Shown here one piece after another: positions 10,080 through 23,355 of a stretch of 64,000 nt of DNA. Made by a program: the position numbers and the translations under genes. Numbering within the stretch: position 1 is the first letter of the stretch; each line of letters starts with the position of its first letter. Source of the DNA: Apostichopus japonicus (lineage: Eukaryota > Echinodermata > Holothuroidea > Aspidochirotida > Stichopodidae); assembly GCF_037975245.1 (NCBI RefSeq), contig NC_092568.1:10566001-10630000 (forward strand). Reading direction: 5' to 3'. Below the pieces are notes generated by a model. That model did not search any database. It was not told the DNA's origin and worked only from the letters and a program-made list of their open reading frames with translations.

Positions 10080-12919
10080 TATATTAAATGGGATATAAAT
10101 CGTCCCGTATCACGTGACCTTGCTTGTTTCCTGTTTCAGAGTATCTCCATGGGTACTGTTTATCTGACGTTAGACCTTCAGATAACTGAAGAGCTGATAG
10201 GTCATGTTTTGGTTGAGTTATCATAGAATATATAAATGGATTTATAATTAGTCCTGCACCTAGGAACCGCCGTGTTCTTCAAGTTACCCTTTAAGCGGCA
10301 TTTCCGAGACTAAGTATATTTGGAATGTGAATATTTTAATTACCGGAGCTGTCATAGAAACGTTTTCTTTTTTTTGGACCATAACACTAATTATCAAAGG
10401 CTACAAATATGCCTAAAGTCATCATTTTACAGAAATGTTTAGGCAGAATGTTCAGGCAGAATGTTCTTTTTGATATGTCAAAATCCAAGGTGTAAAAGAG
10501 AAAAATATATGAATGCGAGTATAATGCCGTTTCTTTGGCTTTTCTGGTTTGACATCGCATATTCAGTGCAGACCTATAGTTTGTTAATGTTCACCAATCA
10601 CCCATATTGTGCTAATTTTTCTTCTCTTTTTTATGTACACTTTAATAATTCAGCCAAAACATATTCTGTGAACTTCCCATAAACAACAGTGCACGTTTTA
10701 ATGGCAGTCAACACCATTTATAATCCTTGAGTAGTCAACATTTCATTGGAGGGCCCATTAACGTCTTCTGATTTTCTATTGACTTGTGTGTTGCCAAGGA
10801 GTTAATAAAATGTGTGGTTAGACTAAGCACACCGAGAACTGATGTTTTATTGAAGGTTCATTTTTTGCAAACTTAAAATGGTATAGTGATATAACATGTA
10901 CTATTTGGTAACAGTGTTTTGTCGTGGTCTAAAGCACATATATAAAAAATAATTTGGTGTCTCAAGTCATCCATTAATGATTTCAATCATATGCGTCCAA
11001 TAGGAGCCCAATTTGATTTGGGGGGGGGGGGGTGTAACGACTTGCCCGAAAAATGTAAGCAAAATTTTCGTTCCCGAAAAATGTAAGCAAAATTTTCGTT
11101 CAACATGTTAATGTGCATATCATATAGGCATGCATCGGATGCCAATAACATACAATCATTTGCGGTGTTATTACCCTTCCATATTGCTTATAATGATTGG
11201 GCAAGTCGTAACAATAATAATGATAATAATAATATCAGTTTAACCATTGAAAAACACATTGCAAATTATTTTTCTTGCAGTAGGTGCCCGAAAAGTTCTA
11301 ATCATATTGCCCGAATTTTCACACAAAAATGCTGGTGTGCTGGGGGGGGCAGCCCCCACCCCCCCCCCCCCCGCCTCCTCCTACGCCTATGATGGCAATC
11401 ATGGATCGATGTGAATGCTGAATATGAAAGACAACTTCTTTGGCTGCCAAATATACTGACTTGTACAGAAACTATGTCATTCGTTGTTCGTTGTAATAAT
11501 GCCATGCACAGATTAATCTAGAGAGAATCAGACATACTATTTAAAAACTAAACAAAACGCAGACAGACAGACACACAATTCAAACACCTCTTATAGCATG
11601 GAACCTTTATCGCCGCTATATTGCTTACTTTTGTAATAAAATGTATAGTTTCACTTGTAAACAGCTATAATGTATTACTTTACTGCCCCTCCACCCCCCC
11701 CCCCTCCCTCCCCTTACCCGGTAGAACAAAACGGAAGAAGCAAAAACAAAGAAAGCAAACAAAAACAAAGACAACGGAAAGAAACAACGAAAAAGAAAGC
11801 TCATATATGGGGAGCATACGTATAGTGTTCTGTGAGTTACACGGGGACATACCGTATGGTATGTTGACGGAAGTTGACGGGGATATCTGGCGAGAATGCT
11901 GGTCGGAAAGTCAGCAATTTCTAATCAGCAGGTGTGAATCAAGGGTGTGTGTGTGAGGAGGAGTGGGGGGGGGGTGGGCTGGATTGTTGTTCACACCTTC
12001 TTGAAACCTCACCCAAAATTTAAAAAAGCAGAGTTAAAACACAACTTTACGCTTAGACCTAACTGAACTAATGCATAGCCTCAGCATGCATCGTCTAAAA
12101 TTTCATTTCTTTACGGGGACCCATAGACACCCTTGCATGGCAGACGGTTTGTAACTAAGAGGAAATCGCCACATTCGGCACCGTCACCCTAGCGCACCCC
12201 CACCCCCCCCCCCACCCGGGCACCTATAGGACCCAGCGGTGCATCGTTCCCGAGATGGTTATAAGCGGTAGGTCAATTCGCCCTTGGGATTTATCATATT
12301 TACATTAAAAGGCCTATATGTTAACTGTTGAATGAAGTTCAATTATGCTGTTTTAAAGTTCACAACCCCCCCCCCCTCCCCGCCAACGTGTTAATGTACA
12401 AATACGGCTGTGTCCTGACAACCGTCGCTCGGACCCGATAGAAAATAATTTCTCAATAATATCGCTATATACGCCCCCCCCCCCATCGCCATTTTGACGC
12501 ACAGTGGCTAGTTATGGATTCTACCAATTGGTTATACCTCCATTTATATGCGTTGAATTCGTCATTGAAAGGTGCAACAACTTGTTTCTAAGGTATACCG
12601 GTGTAAAGTCGATTTTGAACGGGATCATGACTTCATTCACTTGTTATTGCAAAATCCATTAACAATACAAACCAGAAGCAGGAAAGACGATACCGAACAG
12701 GGGGGGGGGGGTGGGGAGGAGAGAGGTGTGGGACACATTCATACATATCTGAAGCGACGTCTTGGGTATAGGCGTTGCCACTATCTGACGTTACTTTATG
12801 TGGGTGTGTGGCTTTTGCGCAAGGAACGAGGCCTATTTTTCTCTCTATTTCTTTTTTTTTTTTTAAGTTGTTCGAGTTTGGTCCTCGTATCGGTTAATCA
12901 AGAAATAGCTAGAAATATA
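10080..12919. other. No gene; repeat remnants and poly(G)/poly(C) runs
   Basis: A 28-bp direct duplication (CCCGAAAAATGTAAGC...) lies at about 11045-11100. Short homopolymer G or C runs stand near 11021, 11360, 11695, 12203, 12366, 12474 and 12700. Sequence resembling transposon ends (CATAGGCGTAGGAGGAGG on the minus strand) ends near 11390. No exon is supported. Confidence 0.45.
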
Positions 12920-12927
12920 GCTTAGAT

Positions 12928-13300
12928 CAAGGGCGTAGGAACCGGGGGGCTGGGGGCGCCAGCCCCCCAGCGAAAAATGTGGAGGGGCGGAAGTATCATT
13001 CCGCCCCCCCCCCCCCGCTTCGCAAGTCAGAAAACCCCTTTTTCATTTCCAAATGAGAAAAAAAATCTCATTTGGAGCACCAAATTGCATCTAAGGCCAG
13101 GTGAAAATACAAAATTAAGTTTACAAAACGGAGTGGGTGTTGAAGTATGCTATATTGCACCAAATTGCATCTGAGGCCACCTGGAAATGCAAAAAATTCC
13201 AAAGGGGAGGGGGACACCCCCTCCCCTTAGACCCATCCCCCGGGCCGGCCATCGATCTTCAGTCCCCCCACCCACTCAAAAGTACCTTCCTACGCCACTG
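12928..13300. mobile_element. hAT-like MITE with perfect 8-bp target-site duplication
   Basis: The element starts CAAGGGCGTAGGAACC and ends, on the other strand, CAGTGGCGTAGGAAGG, so the inverted ends share GGCGTAGGAA. Both flanks carry the identical octamer GCTTAGAT (12920-12927 and 13301-13308). This is a textbook hAT footprint. A diverged second copy lies inverted at about 19840-20180, sharing the internal ATTTGGTGCNCCAAATG-type segments. The 373-bp element encodes no transposase. Confidence 0.88.
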
Positions 13301-13761
13301 GCTTAGATTCATAAACAGGCCGCGGTATGAATTCTAATTTTGATCTTGGTGCACATCCGGGTTCTTGCTCTTCTACTTTGGTCTAAACAGAGCTGCATTC
13401 AGTATCAGCCTCTCCTTTTAGTATAAGCTATAGAATACTCAGAGTTCTTTTCTATTTTTCGAAATTTGACTCCTAACTGCATTATAAATTGCACAAGATG
13501 GTATCGTCTGTTTGACTATACAGGTGCATACCGCAGTTATCAAAAAGCTTTGCATTGACAAAGGATAATCTTTCAGATTTAAGGTAAAAGATGATTAGTA
13601 AAATTTAAAAAATAAATAAAAAATATGATAACTCACAGACTATATATTAGCAGCGCTCGGGGATATGATATTAGCTCTCTTATCGCTTGCTGTAATGTCG
13701 AGTTTGATTATACTTATAATCTGACTTCATGTATAGAGTTTTGGTGGAGTAAATAAGCTAC

Positions 13762-14363
13762 CAGGGCCGGATTTAGGGATGGGCAACGTGGGACGTTGCC
13801 TATGGGCCTCCACAACAAGGGGCCTCCACATATTTCATGAAAAAAAATATAAGGAAAATGTAGGCTGACACGTATCATCAATCAAAATCATATTGCGCGC
13901 ATTTTATGTCATCTACATATACGCAAGCCATATTCAATTGTATCTCTTTGTGGATGTTAGAAACAGCTAAATGGTTGAATATGTACTGTACTAAATCCAT
14001 GTTATGATTGATCATGATTGCTAATTTGTACTAAGAGATGTGGTAGCAACCTGTTAATTTGTACTGAGAGAGGTGGTAGCAACCTGTTAATTTGTACTGA
14101 GAGATGTGGTAGCAACCTGTTCATTTGTATACTGAAAATTGGGCAGGCAAACAGGCTTACATACCGTAATGAAAATTCTTGAACATAAATTTACTTCAAA
14201 AATCACAATCACAATAATCCCTTAATTATTCAAAAAAAATCCAAAGGGGAAGGAGACACCCCTCCCCTTAAACCCCTCCCCCAGGACGGCGATCACTGGT
14301 GTGCTGTGGGCCTCCATTACTGAAGGTTGCCCACGGGCCTCCACGTGTCTAAATACGAACCTG
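13762..14363. mobile_element. hAT-like MITE with near-perfect target-site duplication
   Basis: The left end CAGGGCCGGATTTAG and the right end (other strand) CAGGTTCGTATTTAG form inverted ends. The flanks TAAGCTAC (13754-13761) and CAAGTTAC (14364-14371) agree at six of eight positions, both differences being transitions. Both ends carry GGGCCTCCAC-type segments. A 33-bp unit repeated three times (about 14020-14123, containing GTGGTAGCAACCTGT) lies inside. Confidence 0.7.
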
Positions 14364-15947
14364 CAAGTTACCCACTTTTCCTAAATTAAAAAGTACCCTT
14401 TTGTTGAGAAACTTTAATTTGAGAACTACAAAGACAAAACGAAAACATCTAAAAGTTGCCGTTTAAAACTAAAATTAAAAGATACTTCAAATACTGATAT
14501 CTGTGATATACAGAAAACACATGGGATCCATTTTGTCGGGAAGGTTTTAGGTAGCCATTTGGTTTTACCCCGTCGATCAACGTTACATCTCCCACTGCAA
14601 ATCGAGGTTTGACTGCAATCAGCAGTATTGTTGAATAACCCCAAAAATGCCCATTTTCAAAAATACGAAATGCCCCTGTTTGGCAGGAAATTGTTCATGT
14701 TTTTTGTTGGCATTATTGTAATTAAAAGAGTTTCCTCTCGTTGAAAAATGTATAATTAAAGTGTAATTAAAGTCTGACCTCTAAAACACAAAGGGGGAAA
14801 AGGTAACGTAAAATTCAAATACTGGAATTTGTGATACGGAATGTAAAGATGATCCATTTTGTCAGAAAGTTTTTTGGTCACATTTTTGTTTGCAGCCCTC
14901 ATTCAAAGTCATTTTTCATACTCTTCCGTAGGGTATGTTCCTCCAGCCCCCCCCCCCCCTCTCCCGCGCCGCTGCTGGTTTCGTTATGACACATTTGTAC
15001 TTAGAAGTTAAAAGTTGGAAAATTTCTCTCAGAATTGTGCCATAGGCCGATATTGTATTTTTCTTTTTTAAATTTAAAGCTTTTTCACTTTGAGAATTAT
15101 TCTGACAAAATACAAAACGCAGATAAAACCAAGGCGTGGAATATTTACCGGCATATGGTAAAATATAGTCTAATATAACGGTTTGAGATTTCAATATATC
15201 GAAATGTATACCTTCGCTTTAGGGTTGCACGACTTGAATTTTTTATTGTTCTTGAATTTTTGACCCCCCCCCCCAAAAAAAAGTATACGTTTTTGCACTT
15301 TTACTCAGACCATGGGGCACTAGATGCGTTAACACTATGATGTGAACTCATGTCGCAGTAGGATACCTTCTCATATGCCCATATGCTAAGGACAATTCCC
15401 CCCCCCCCCCCCCATGTTTCCAATAGAGCAAACTGACTTGACTGCCTTATCATTCAAAAACGCACATTGTTATGCAATTATATCTTCTTAAATGGAAAAT
15501 TAAAATTCAAACCTTTCTCATATATTTTGGTTTATATCTCATTTTTGTAAGTCTTTTGTTTTGTTTTTGTGTGGAAATTATAACCTCTGATTTAGGGAGA
15601 GATGAACAAAAACAAATATATAGTTTTGATACCATTCTCCTCCGTGTAATGTCCCCAATTCAAAGGTATTATATACATAACATATATACATATACTACTA
15701 TATGGGATTTATCTATATAGATCCAAATTTATGCGGTCCCAGTGCAATTTAGGTCGAATGGAGGTTAAATGATGAAGGGAATTGCTGCGGGTACTTTCAA
15801 ATAAAATTCGGAATACTTAATAAAAAAATAAAATATAATTAAAATATAAAAAAAACAGGCTGTCCTTATAATAAATTGTCTGCCAAAATTATTTCAATTT
15901 GAAACTATAAAGTGAAAAACACTGGTTACTAAACAAACAAAACATAC
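14364..15947. other. No confirmed gene; internal duplication and poly(C) runs
   Basis: A segment around 14470-14600 recurs in diverged form at 14810-14900 (both contain GATCCATTTTGTC). Poly(C) runs occur at about 14947, 15265 and 15400. The minus strand near 14440-14585 can be read as an open 45-residue stretch, but no good acceptor/donor pair supports it. Confidence 0.4.
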
Positions 15948-16019
15948 CGCTTCGACAACAGAGTGTCCACACAAAAGTGTTGATACGACGACCAAAAACG
16001 CCCAAAAGAAGGGCGCCAT
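15948..16019 (-). CDS. First exon encoding a signal peptide (gene unknown)
   Basis: The minus strand shows an ATG in strong Kozak context (ATCAACATGG, A at -3 and G at +4). It is followed by 24 codons beginning MAPFFWAFLVVVSTLLCG and ending with a small residue before a GTATGT donor, in phase 0. A short polar start, a hydrophobic core and a C-terminal VVEA are the classic three-part secretory signal, with cleavage plausible at or just after the exon end. No in-frame ATG stands closer upstream (the longer open frame starts at GTG). The next exon was not identified. The LamG-like exons at 4000-4137 and 2139-2332 lie downstream in the same orientation and also look extracellular, so one gene is possible, but the phases require an extra exon between them. 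Confidence 0.5.
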
Positions 16020-17100
16020 GTTGATCTCGACACCAGCTCGTAGATATTGACTCCCACCGAGTGTTTCTCCTACTCCATCCAAGGTAGAATCCTTTACATC
16101 CCCCACTCATGAAATGGAGAAAAAAAATTCTCTTCAAAATGGACACGACCACAACGCACACCCCAAAGAGAGAGAAGATGTTTCTTTCCTTCCTTCCTGT
16201 GATCACAAGAGAATATGCACTTGATAATTAATTGCTCGCTCGTATACGTTGACGCAGACTGCAGTGATAAAAAAAAAATAATCAACTTCATACGATGAAG
16301 AAAAAACACAAAAAAACCACGACAGTTATTATCTTTTGTGTACTGTTCTGTTATTGTATATCAACGGTATCACTTTCAAAAGACGGTGACGTCAGAACTT
16401 GTTGAACTCATATCTGATATTGCTTCTCTCTATGCATACACAATCATATTTTCAGAGACGTCCATTATTGCAAATTATTGTGTAAGAGATTTATTTCTTC
16501 CACTCAAGATCCTGCCAAAGCTTGATTAGTAATATATTCATTAATTTTTTTTTTACCATGGAATCGTGCACAAAAGACCCTTTCTTCCCTTTTCATGTCC
16601 TCCCCCCCCCTCCCCAAGTATATATATATATATACATTGCAATTAATATTTCGTTGCTTGCTTCTGCCGCATCTTATACTTGTTTAGATGTTTTATTATA
16701 TTTTATCGATCGCTCCACTAACAAAAGGCTTCTTGAAACGACTGATATATTGGTAATTTAAAGATACGTGATCGATTGGGAATACTTAAAGAAGATAAGA
16801 CACGGGAAGAAAAAAAGAAAGACGTTTTCATCAAAGGCAAAATGAGATCGAAATCAAGATGGAGTTATATAATTTATAAATTAAGATTGTATACAAGTGG
16901 ATGTCGTCGTTATACCCTGTGTATCGCGTTTAACATGAACCCAACTCACTCCACGCCGCCACTGTCAAGTCATAAATAGGGGTGAGGTGTAGGCCCTATA
17001 CGTATATAGCACTTATATTCAGATAGTCGAAACCACTTCAGTTGCAGGAATAATTGCGTCTATGCAAGCCCGTCGGTCGCACATACGTCACTTCCTGTCA
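16020..17100. other. 5' flank of signal-peptide exon; no other gene seen
   Basis: This should hold the 5' untranslated region and promoter of the minus-strand exon at 15948-16019. I see no clear TATA element at a sensible distance. A short (TA)n sits at 16620-16634. Confidence 0.35.
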
Positions 17101-17104
17101 AATT

Positions 17105-17690
17105 TGCATTACGTGATATGGCTGCAGTGAAAACGCTGCGTATAATGTTGAGTAGTGAATATTGCACGTGTGTGTGTACATGCACAAAAATGGGTTCAAC
17201 AAGTTTTCGCGAACATCTTAAAATTAAAACAAACTAACAGTTGTATAGTGTTGTAACTGACAGTCCACTGCACACAACTCATATATTGGAACATGTTGCA
17301 TTTCAATTATGTTGTTCACAAACCCGTAACGCCCTGTAATATTTCCGGGTGTGTCGCCCTGGTAACATTACCATTATGTCAAATGGCTGGAGTGAAAAAC
17401 AGTGCATAGTGTGGAGTGTGTATACGAAGTGGTTCAACAAGTATTCGCGAAGGTTTATAATTACAAACAATCTAACAGTTGCATCATAATGTAACTGCCA
17501 GTCCATTTATAAATAAAAAAAACTGCTGTATTGGTATATGTTGCATTTCAATTATGTTGGTCGCACGCCGTTCACGCCCTATAAATTTTCCATATCGTCA
17601 CGTGGCTGGAGTAAAAACACTTTCTAGTGTGGAGCGAATTGCGCGCGCGTGTGTACAAGAAATGGTTCAACAAGTGTTTGCGAAGATCGT
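17105..17690. repeat. Diverged tandem triplication, about 235-bp units
   Basis: The segment GGTTCAACAAG recurs at about 17191, 17432 and 17663. TTTCAATTATGTTG and TGGCTG.AGTGAAAA recur with similar spacing. Three diverged units are therefore in tandem. The 105-codon frame at 17479-17796 runs through the last unit and is probably not a gene. Confidence 0.7.
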
Positions 17691-19767
17691 GGCAGTGCTT
17701 ACATTCTATGGTGTTTCATTAGTCCAACACTTAGATCATTACCGGCGAATCTTTGATTCATTGATACTATACGTAGGGAAAAAAAGCATACAATAATAGA
17801 CTAAGCGTATCGTTAACACAGTAATATCTAGCCTACCGTAGTCACGAAGCGTTACGCCTATTCTGACATTCTTATGCCTAGCGGTCTTTGCGTAGATTGC
17901 ACATTTCTTTATGCGGTCTGAAAGCGTAGGCTACTATTTATTGATAGAATATATCACGGATTCGCAATATTTAGGCACAAATGTGTATAGTTTAACGTCA
18001 ATGAGGTGTACAAAAGTACCTCATGTGTCACTGTTGTTAAAGGGATATTTCGTTGGTCAGAGTTGATTGCTTAATTAAGCAGAATGCTTGATTTTTTTTT
18101 TAAATAAATTTAGCCAGGGTGCATTAGAAAAAGTAGAAGAAAATTCTTGAGTAACCCACAAAGATAACAAGATGATGTTTCAAATTCAATTAATATTGTG
18201 TATTATTATTATTATTTTCTTCATATCCGCATAAATGTCATAAGGTCTGCCAGCGGTACATCCCTTTATGTGCATGTATATTTACAAAAAGTATACGGTA
18301 ACAAGGCTCGACTTTCAAATGTTCCTCTTTGCAGTGTGCGAGTGTCTGAAATTATGATTAAATACCATTCAGTTAATCACGATATTTACTGTACAACACT
18401 CCCTCCCTCTCCCCTTCCTTTCCAATCATCCAGAAGTTATGTCTAATTATGAATTTTATTAAGTTACGATATATACTATACCTTAAAAATGCACTTTCGA
18501 CCCCCCCCCTCCCCACCTACCAATGATGTCCTCACCTATTCTCATATACCTGGAAAACACGTTTACATATTAAAGCTGGTTAACTCTCCCCCATCCGTCC
18601 TACCCCCCCCCCCCCCAACCTCCTCTGCTTCCTGGATCTCATTTCATGGTAGGTGTGTCAAGTTTCAATTAACTAATTTGCTAAGTAGCGTGATTGTTTC
18701 ATTTGTTTCGTGGTATATCACGACAATCTGTGTATCGAGGGAGTTGGGGGGGGGGGGGGGAGAATCTGATCTAGCGTATGCATGTGTTTAGTGATACATC
18801 AAGACATTAGCCAAGTCAGTTTATACAAAAACTCTCTAATCATTTTGCTATGTACTAAAAATTGGTGAAAGTCAATTCTTGTCTTTTTTCCCCCCGGTTT
18901 TTTACTGTTTTATTTATCGATTTACTTTACAGTGAAAACGTTCACAAAGCTGGAGAAATATGGTCGATACTGTTTCCTTTGTGATGCAAATTTCCAAAAA
19001 CTGTTTCCATAGCAACGAATCTGCCTCACTGCATGGGATATTGGTTTTATTTGGAAACCAACCTGAAAATGATGTATATAGCCTATATCCATGGCTGTGA
19101 TTGTCATGAGATCAAAAAAGAAATCGCTGCTACTCGACAAATAATGGAAGAAACACACCAGGAGAATTGGAGCTGCGGAACTGAGACCGTACACGAGTTA
19201 ATCAATCAAATCGATTAATCGATTAATCACTGTTTGTTTTGTTATTTTCTCTTCATGCTCAGAAAAAATATTGGCAAGAAAACGAAACTGGAAAGAGTAG
19301 AAGTAGAAGAATAAAAAAACGACAAAAAAAAGAAGAGAAAGACAATAAATAAAGGAAGAAAAAAAGCAAGCAAGAGGAAAACAAAAACAGCAGTAAAACC
19401 GAAAGTGCTTAAGAAACTAAAAAATCACGCGACATTGTATATTCGTGATTAAAAAGTTCCCTTCGGAAAGTTGTTAGTTGCACAATTCTGTCAAGAAGTA
19501 GAACCATAACCTAGATTTATTCGTTAATATCAAGTGTAAAATCAACACATATTCCCAAGTGCGACATAATCAGTATCGCGCCATATTTGGTCACAAATCG
19601 ATGTAGGGTAGTTTAGGTGTCACAGACATATGTATGTGGTGGATACATAAACTCATAGGCTAAACGGATGCTCTGCAAAACATAGCTAGTTCTTTTTTCT
19701 TTCCTTTTTTTCCCCTTTTCGTTGTTCAGTGACGGAAAATATATCGTTTATTCTTTATCCCCTAGAT
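17691..19767. other. No gene seen
   Basis: Unique AT-rich sequence with a short ATT repeat near 18200 and poly(C)/poly(G) runs near 18500, 18603 and 18746. An AAG/AAAGAA-rich purine stretch covers 19270-19390. No exon is supported. Confidence 0.4.
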
Positions 19768-20180
19768 CAGGGGTTCCCTAACTGGGGTGCATGAACCCCC
19801 AGGGGTGCGTGAATCCATCCCAGGGGGGTTTGTGAGACGCAGTGGCGTAGGAAGGTACTTTTGAGTGGGGGGGGGGGGCTGAAGACTGTTGGCCGGCCTG
19901 GGGGAGGGGTCTAATGGGAGGGGGTGGATTTTTTTGCATTTCCAGGTGGCCTCAGATGCAATTTGGTGCAATATAGCACACTTCAACCCATCTACTCCAT
20001 TTTGTATATAATTTTGCATTTTCACCTGGCCTTAGATGCAATTTGGTGCTCCAAATGAGATTTTTTTCTCATTTGGAAATGAAAAAGGGGTTTTCTGACT
20101 TGCGAAGCCGGGGGGGGGGCGGAATGATACTTCCGCCCCTCCATAGTTTTCACTGGGGGGGGGGGCTGCAGCTATCCTAT
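19768..20180. mobile_element. hAT-type terminus followed by inverted, degraded hAT-like MITE copy
   Basis: At 19768 the sequence CAGGGGTTCCCTAACTGG matches the widespread CAGGGGTTCCCAAACT end of hAT elements. From 19840 (CAGTGGCGTAGGAAGG) a second element begins: the inverted, diverged relative of the MITE at 12928-13300, ending near 20180 where its terminus has decayed. The arrangement suggests insertion of one element into or beside another. No clean target duplication remains. Confidence 0.65.
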
Positions 20181-20615
20181 TGTAAAGCTTGGTCTGAGAC
20201 TATCAACGAGTGTTACCTCTCACGCAGTTACCTATAGTAAGTATAGTTAGTTCACCAATGTCACTATTCAAGTCTGAATACGACCCCCCTCAGGTAAGAG
20301 CCTACACATACAATCATAACAAACTGAACATGTTTAACACTATGGAATGTCTTTTCTTCCTCTACAGTATTTGAAATGAAACATGACCAGTGCACGGCAT
20401 CGAAAGTAGGGTCGGGCCCCATTGATCCCTTTATAACCTGGTTTCCTTCTTTTCGAATTCTTCATTTTCACACAAGTATATTATGAAAAATTAAAAAAAA
20501 AATTATTATAAAATTATGAGGGAAAAACATCCTTTTCACATATTTCCCCAGTGCCGGCCCTCCATGAATTGACTCTATAGGCCCGGACCGGCTGTATAAC
20601 CTCTTATGAATGCCA

Positions 20616-20616
<1 letters not shown>

Positions 20617-20704
<88 letters not shown>

Positions 20705-20709
20705 CATAC

Positions 20710-20790
<81 letters not shown>
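20617..20790. repeat. (TA)n microsatellite
   Basis: About 170 bp of TA with a short CATATATATATACATACATATATT interruption near 20690. Frames across it are artefacts. Confidence 0.97.
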
Positions 20791-20799
20791 CTATAGAGC

Positions 20800-23355
20800 C
20801 GAGGCTGACTCTATGTAAGAGCCCACTATACATACAGGTGCATGTTACTATTATGAATCATGTACACATTTCCGTAATGAGTAATGCTGTACTCAACATC
20901 TGTTCCTTGTCAATGAATCATTTACAAAATAATTTTTCATCCATTGATGCACTTCCCCTGACAGGTGACATAATTACAAAGTCAACATGTACATAATCAT
21001 GTCACATGTGATATGCAGTAAATCGTAAAAGGTTGGTGGCGAGGGGGGGGGGGGGAGGGTGGTGATGGAAGATGTGTGAGTCTGTATTGTGACAGTTTGA
21101 AATTAAAGATGAAAATGTTTAATAAAACTCTCAATTATTAACCTATAATGACTTTAATTTTCAACTCCTTTACCGATCTCCACACATTTATCACAAGAGT
21201 AACAGTATGTAAACAAAACAAGTATAGTACAACAGAGATAGCACAGACTAAATTTCAAGCCAAAGATATGATACACGCCTTATTCAGGGGTTGCAGAAAA
21301 TCTTGCCGAATTTCCAGAACACTTCTGATACATAGAAGTACTTAACAATTTAATTAAAAGTACACATAATAATACCCCTCTGAGGTTTTTTTTTTTAAAA
21401 CTTTTTGAGGTCGGTCGCAAGGTTTTCCAACCCTGTTATCAAATGTTGGGCATTGATAGAATTCACCTGGTAACCTGTTGGGCATTGACATACAAATAAG
21501 ACAACAAGAATGTAAAAAAAAAAAGTCAAGATATGGACAGCGAGTCATAACTCAGAAGTGGCCATCTTATAGGTAATTTAACGGAAATAAAGTAAATAAC
21601 TACCGTACGCTCACTTGTTCGAATCTAATTCTAACAAAAAACTTTCTCTTTTCCCTTGATGTCACGTTACATGATTGGCTTAATACAGAAACCTACAAGT
21701 ACTCATAAACTGTATACATAAGGTCTTATTTCTATTGATGAAATTCCTCTTCAATATTAGCTTGGGGCCGGGGAGAGAGAGAGGGGGGGGGCAAGGATTA
21801 GATGAGGCTCCTATAAGGGAACGTAGCGAGTAACCATTTGCTGCGGCCAGTTTTTTTTTTAGTTTTTATTTCTCACCGTGCGGCCCCTTTCGAGTGAGGA
21901 TAGTTAAGGTTAATCTATAAGGTTAGTCAATTATTTACCTCTTCAACATTAGAATCAATCACACAAGATGACCTGCCGATAATTTAGAATGGCAAAAAAG
22001 TGAGACAAAATGGGAACTGGTCGAGATTTCATCATCTTAATGGAATATTTATTTGTTTAGATATCTTCCATAGGCCTACATGTATTTTCTAAACATTGCA
22101 CACTGAGATGAGCTTCCCATACCTTCTTGATGAAATTGATCCTGTCATTTCGAAAGCAACGTTAGGCTCTGGGTGAGGTTCTTGCATTACATGGAAGGTA
22201 TATTGTATGGTGGCTTCTGACATGTACCCACAACAAGGAATTGGGAATTGTCTACAGATGATGAATATAAGTATATTCGTATTTCAGGTAGATATGCTAA
22301 CAACACAATCATTATTTTAATTTGTGTACAACCCTTCCGCGTTTTAAACCTTATGCAAAATTCAAGAGTATTAATTCATCCATACTTGCGGTAAGACAGA
22401 ATTATTGACCTAATTGATAGTCTAACTCTGCCACAGAATGCACCATTAGACATCTAAACATTTCATTCTTTGCTCTGGGGTCGACCCTCACCCTCACCAC
22501 CCCCACCCCCCCCGCGTCCTTCCTCACACCCAGCACATGATTGGTGGCCTCTAGAAACCCAGGGCCACACCCCTCCTTTAAAGACACACTTGACTCACTT
22601 CAGGCCTTCCGTAAAGGTTCCTGCCTTTACCTAAATCAGAGATTTTCAACTTGCCCCTCCTTCCCCTCCCCCTCCCTACCATCCCAATTGTTGGAATCCT
22701 GTGCACCCCGCCACTGACTGATGATAATCTGCTAATCTTCAGTGTCGTCTGGCAGATACAAAGTGATCAAACTCAGTTTTCCATATAAACCTGATTAAAA
22801 ATAATAACGACTTTCTCTTGCTTCATTTATAGCATGTTCCTGAAGCATTGTTTGACTTCCAGACAAGATTCTCCAATGAGGTCAAAGAACTTTCCTGAAT
22901 GTTCTAATAATTTGACATTTCGCCCAGATATTAAGGTTAACCTTCAACTTTATAAAAAAAAAAAAAATTGTTAGGATCTATGTCGGTGTCAAAAAAGTAC
23001 AATGTAAACCTTAGAACAGTGATTTCTATCGAGCAAATGTATACAAAGATGTTTGTAATGATTCATATTAATGTATATGAAATATTGCCTTTGAATTCTA
23101 ATTAATAATCAGGAAGCTGCTCATCAGAAATTATCACCCCCGTGCAAAGCAATCAAAGAGAATAATTCTGGTGGCAGTCTTATATGGACATATAGGGCAG
23201 GTGAAAACTCCAACTCATTACAATGGCGACATCATTCACTACTGTATGTTGTTGCTAGATGCAAAAATTACGAAATATCATTTGAAAAATTCATATCTCT
23301 GCCAGACAATATGCTATGTGGATTGGACCTAAAGATGCAGACAACTTCCAGAATT
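20800..23355. other. No gene seen
   Basis: Unique-looking AT-rich DNA with a poly(G) run at about 21042 and a G-rich patch at 21770-21795. Reading frames are short and unrecognisable. Confidence 0.4.

Noticed and set aside
14426-14644. Minus-strand frame as a coding exon between the signal exon and the LamG exons
   Set aside because: The acceptor lacks a pyrimidine tract, the phase disagrees with the signal exon, and the DNA is duplicated nearby at 14810-14900.
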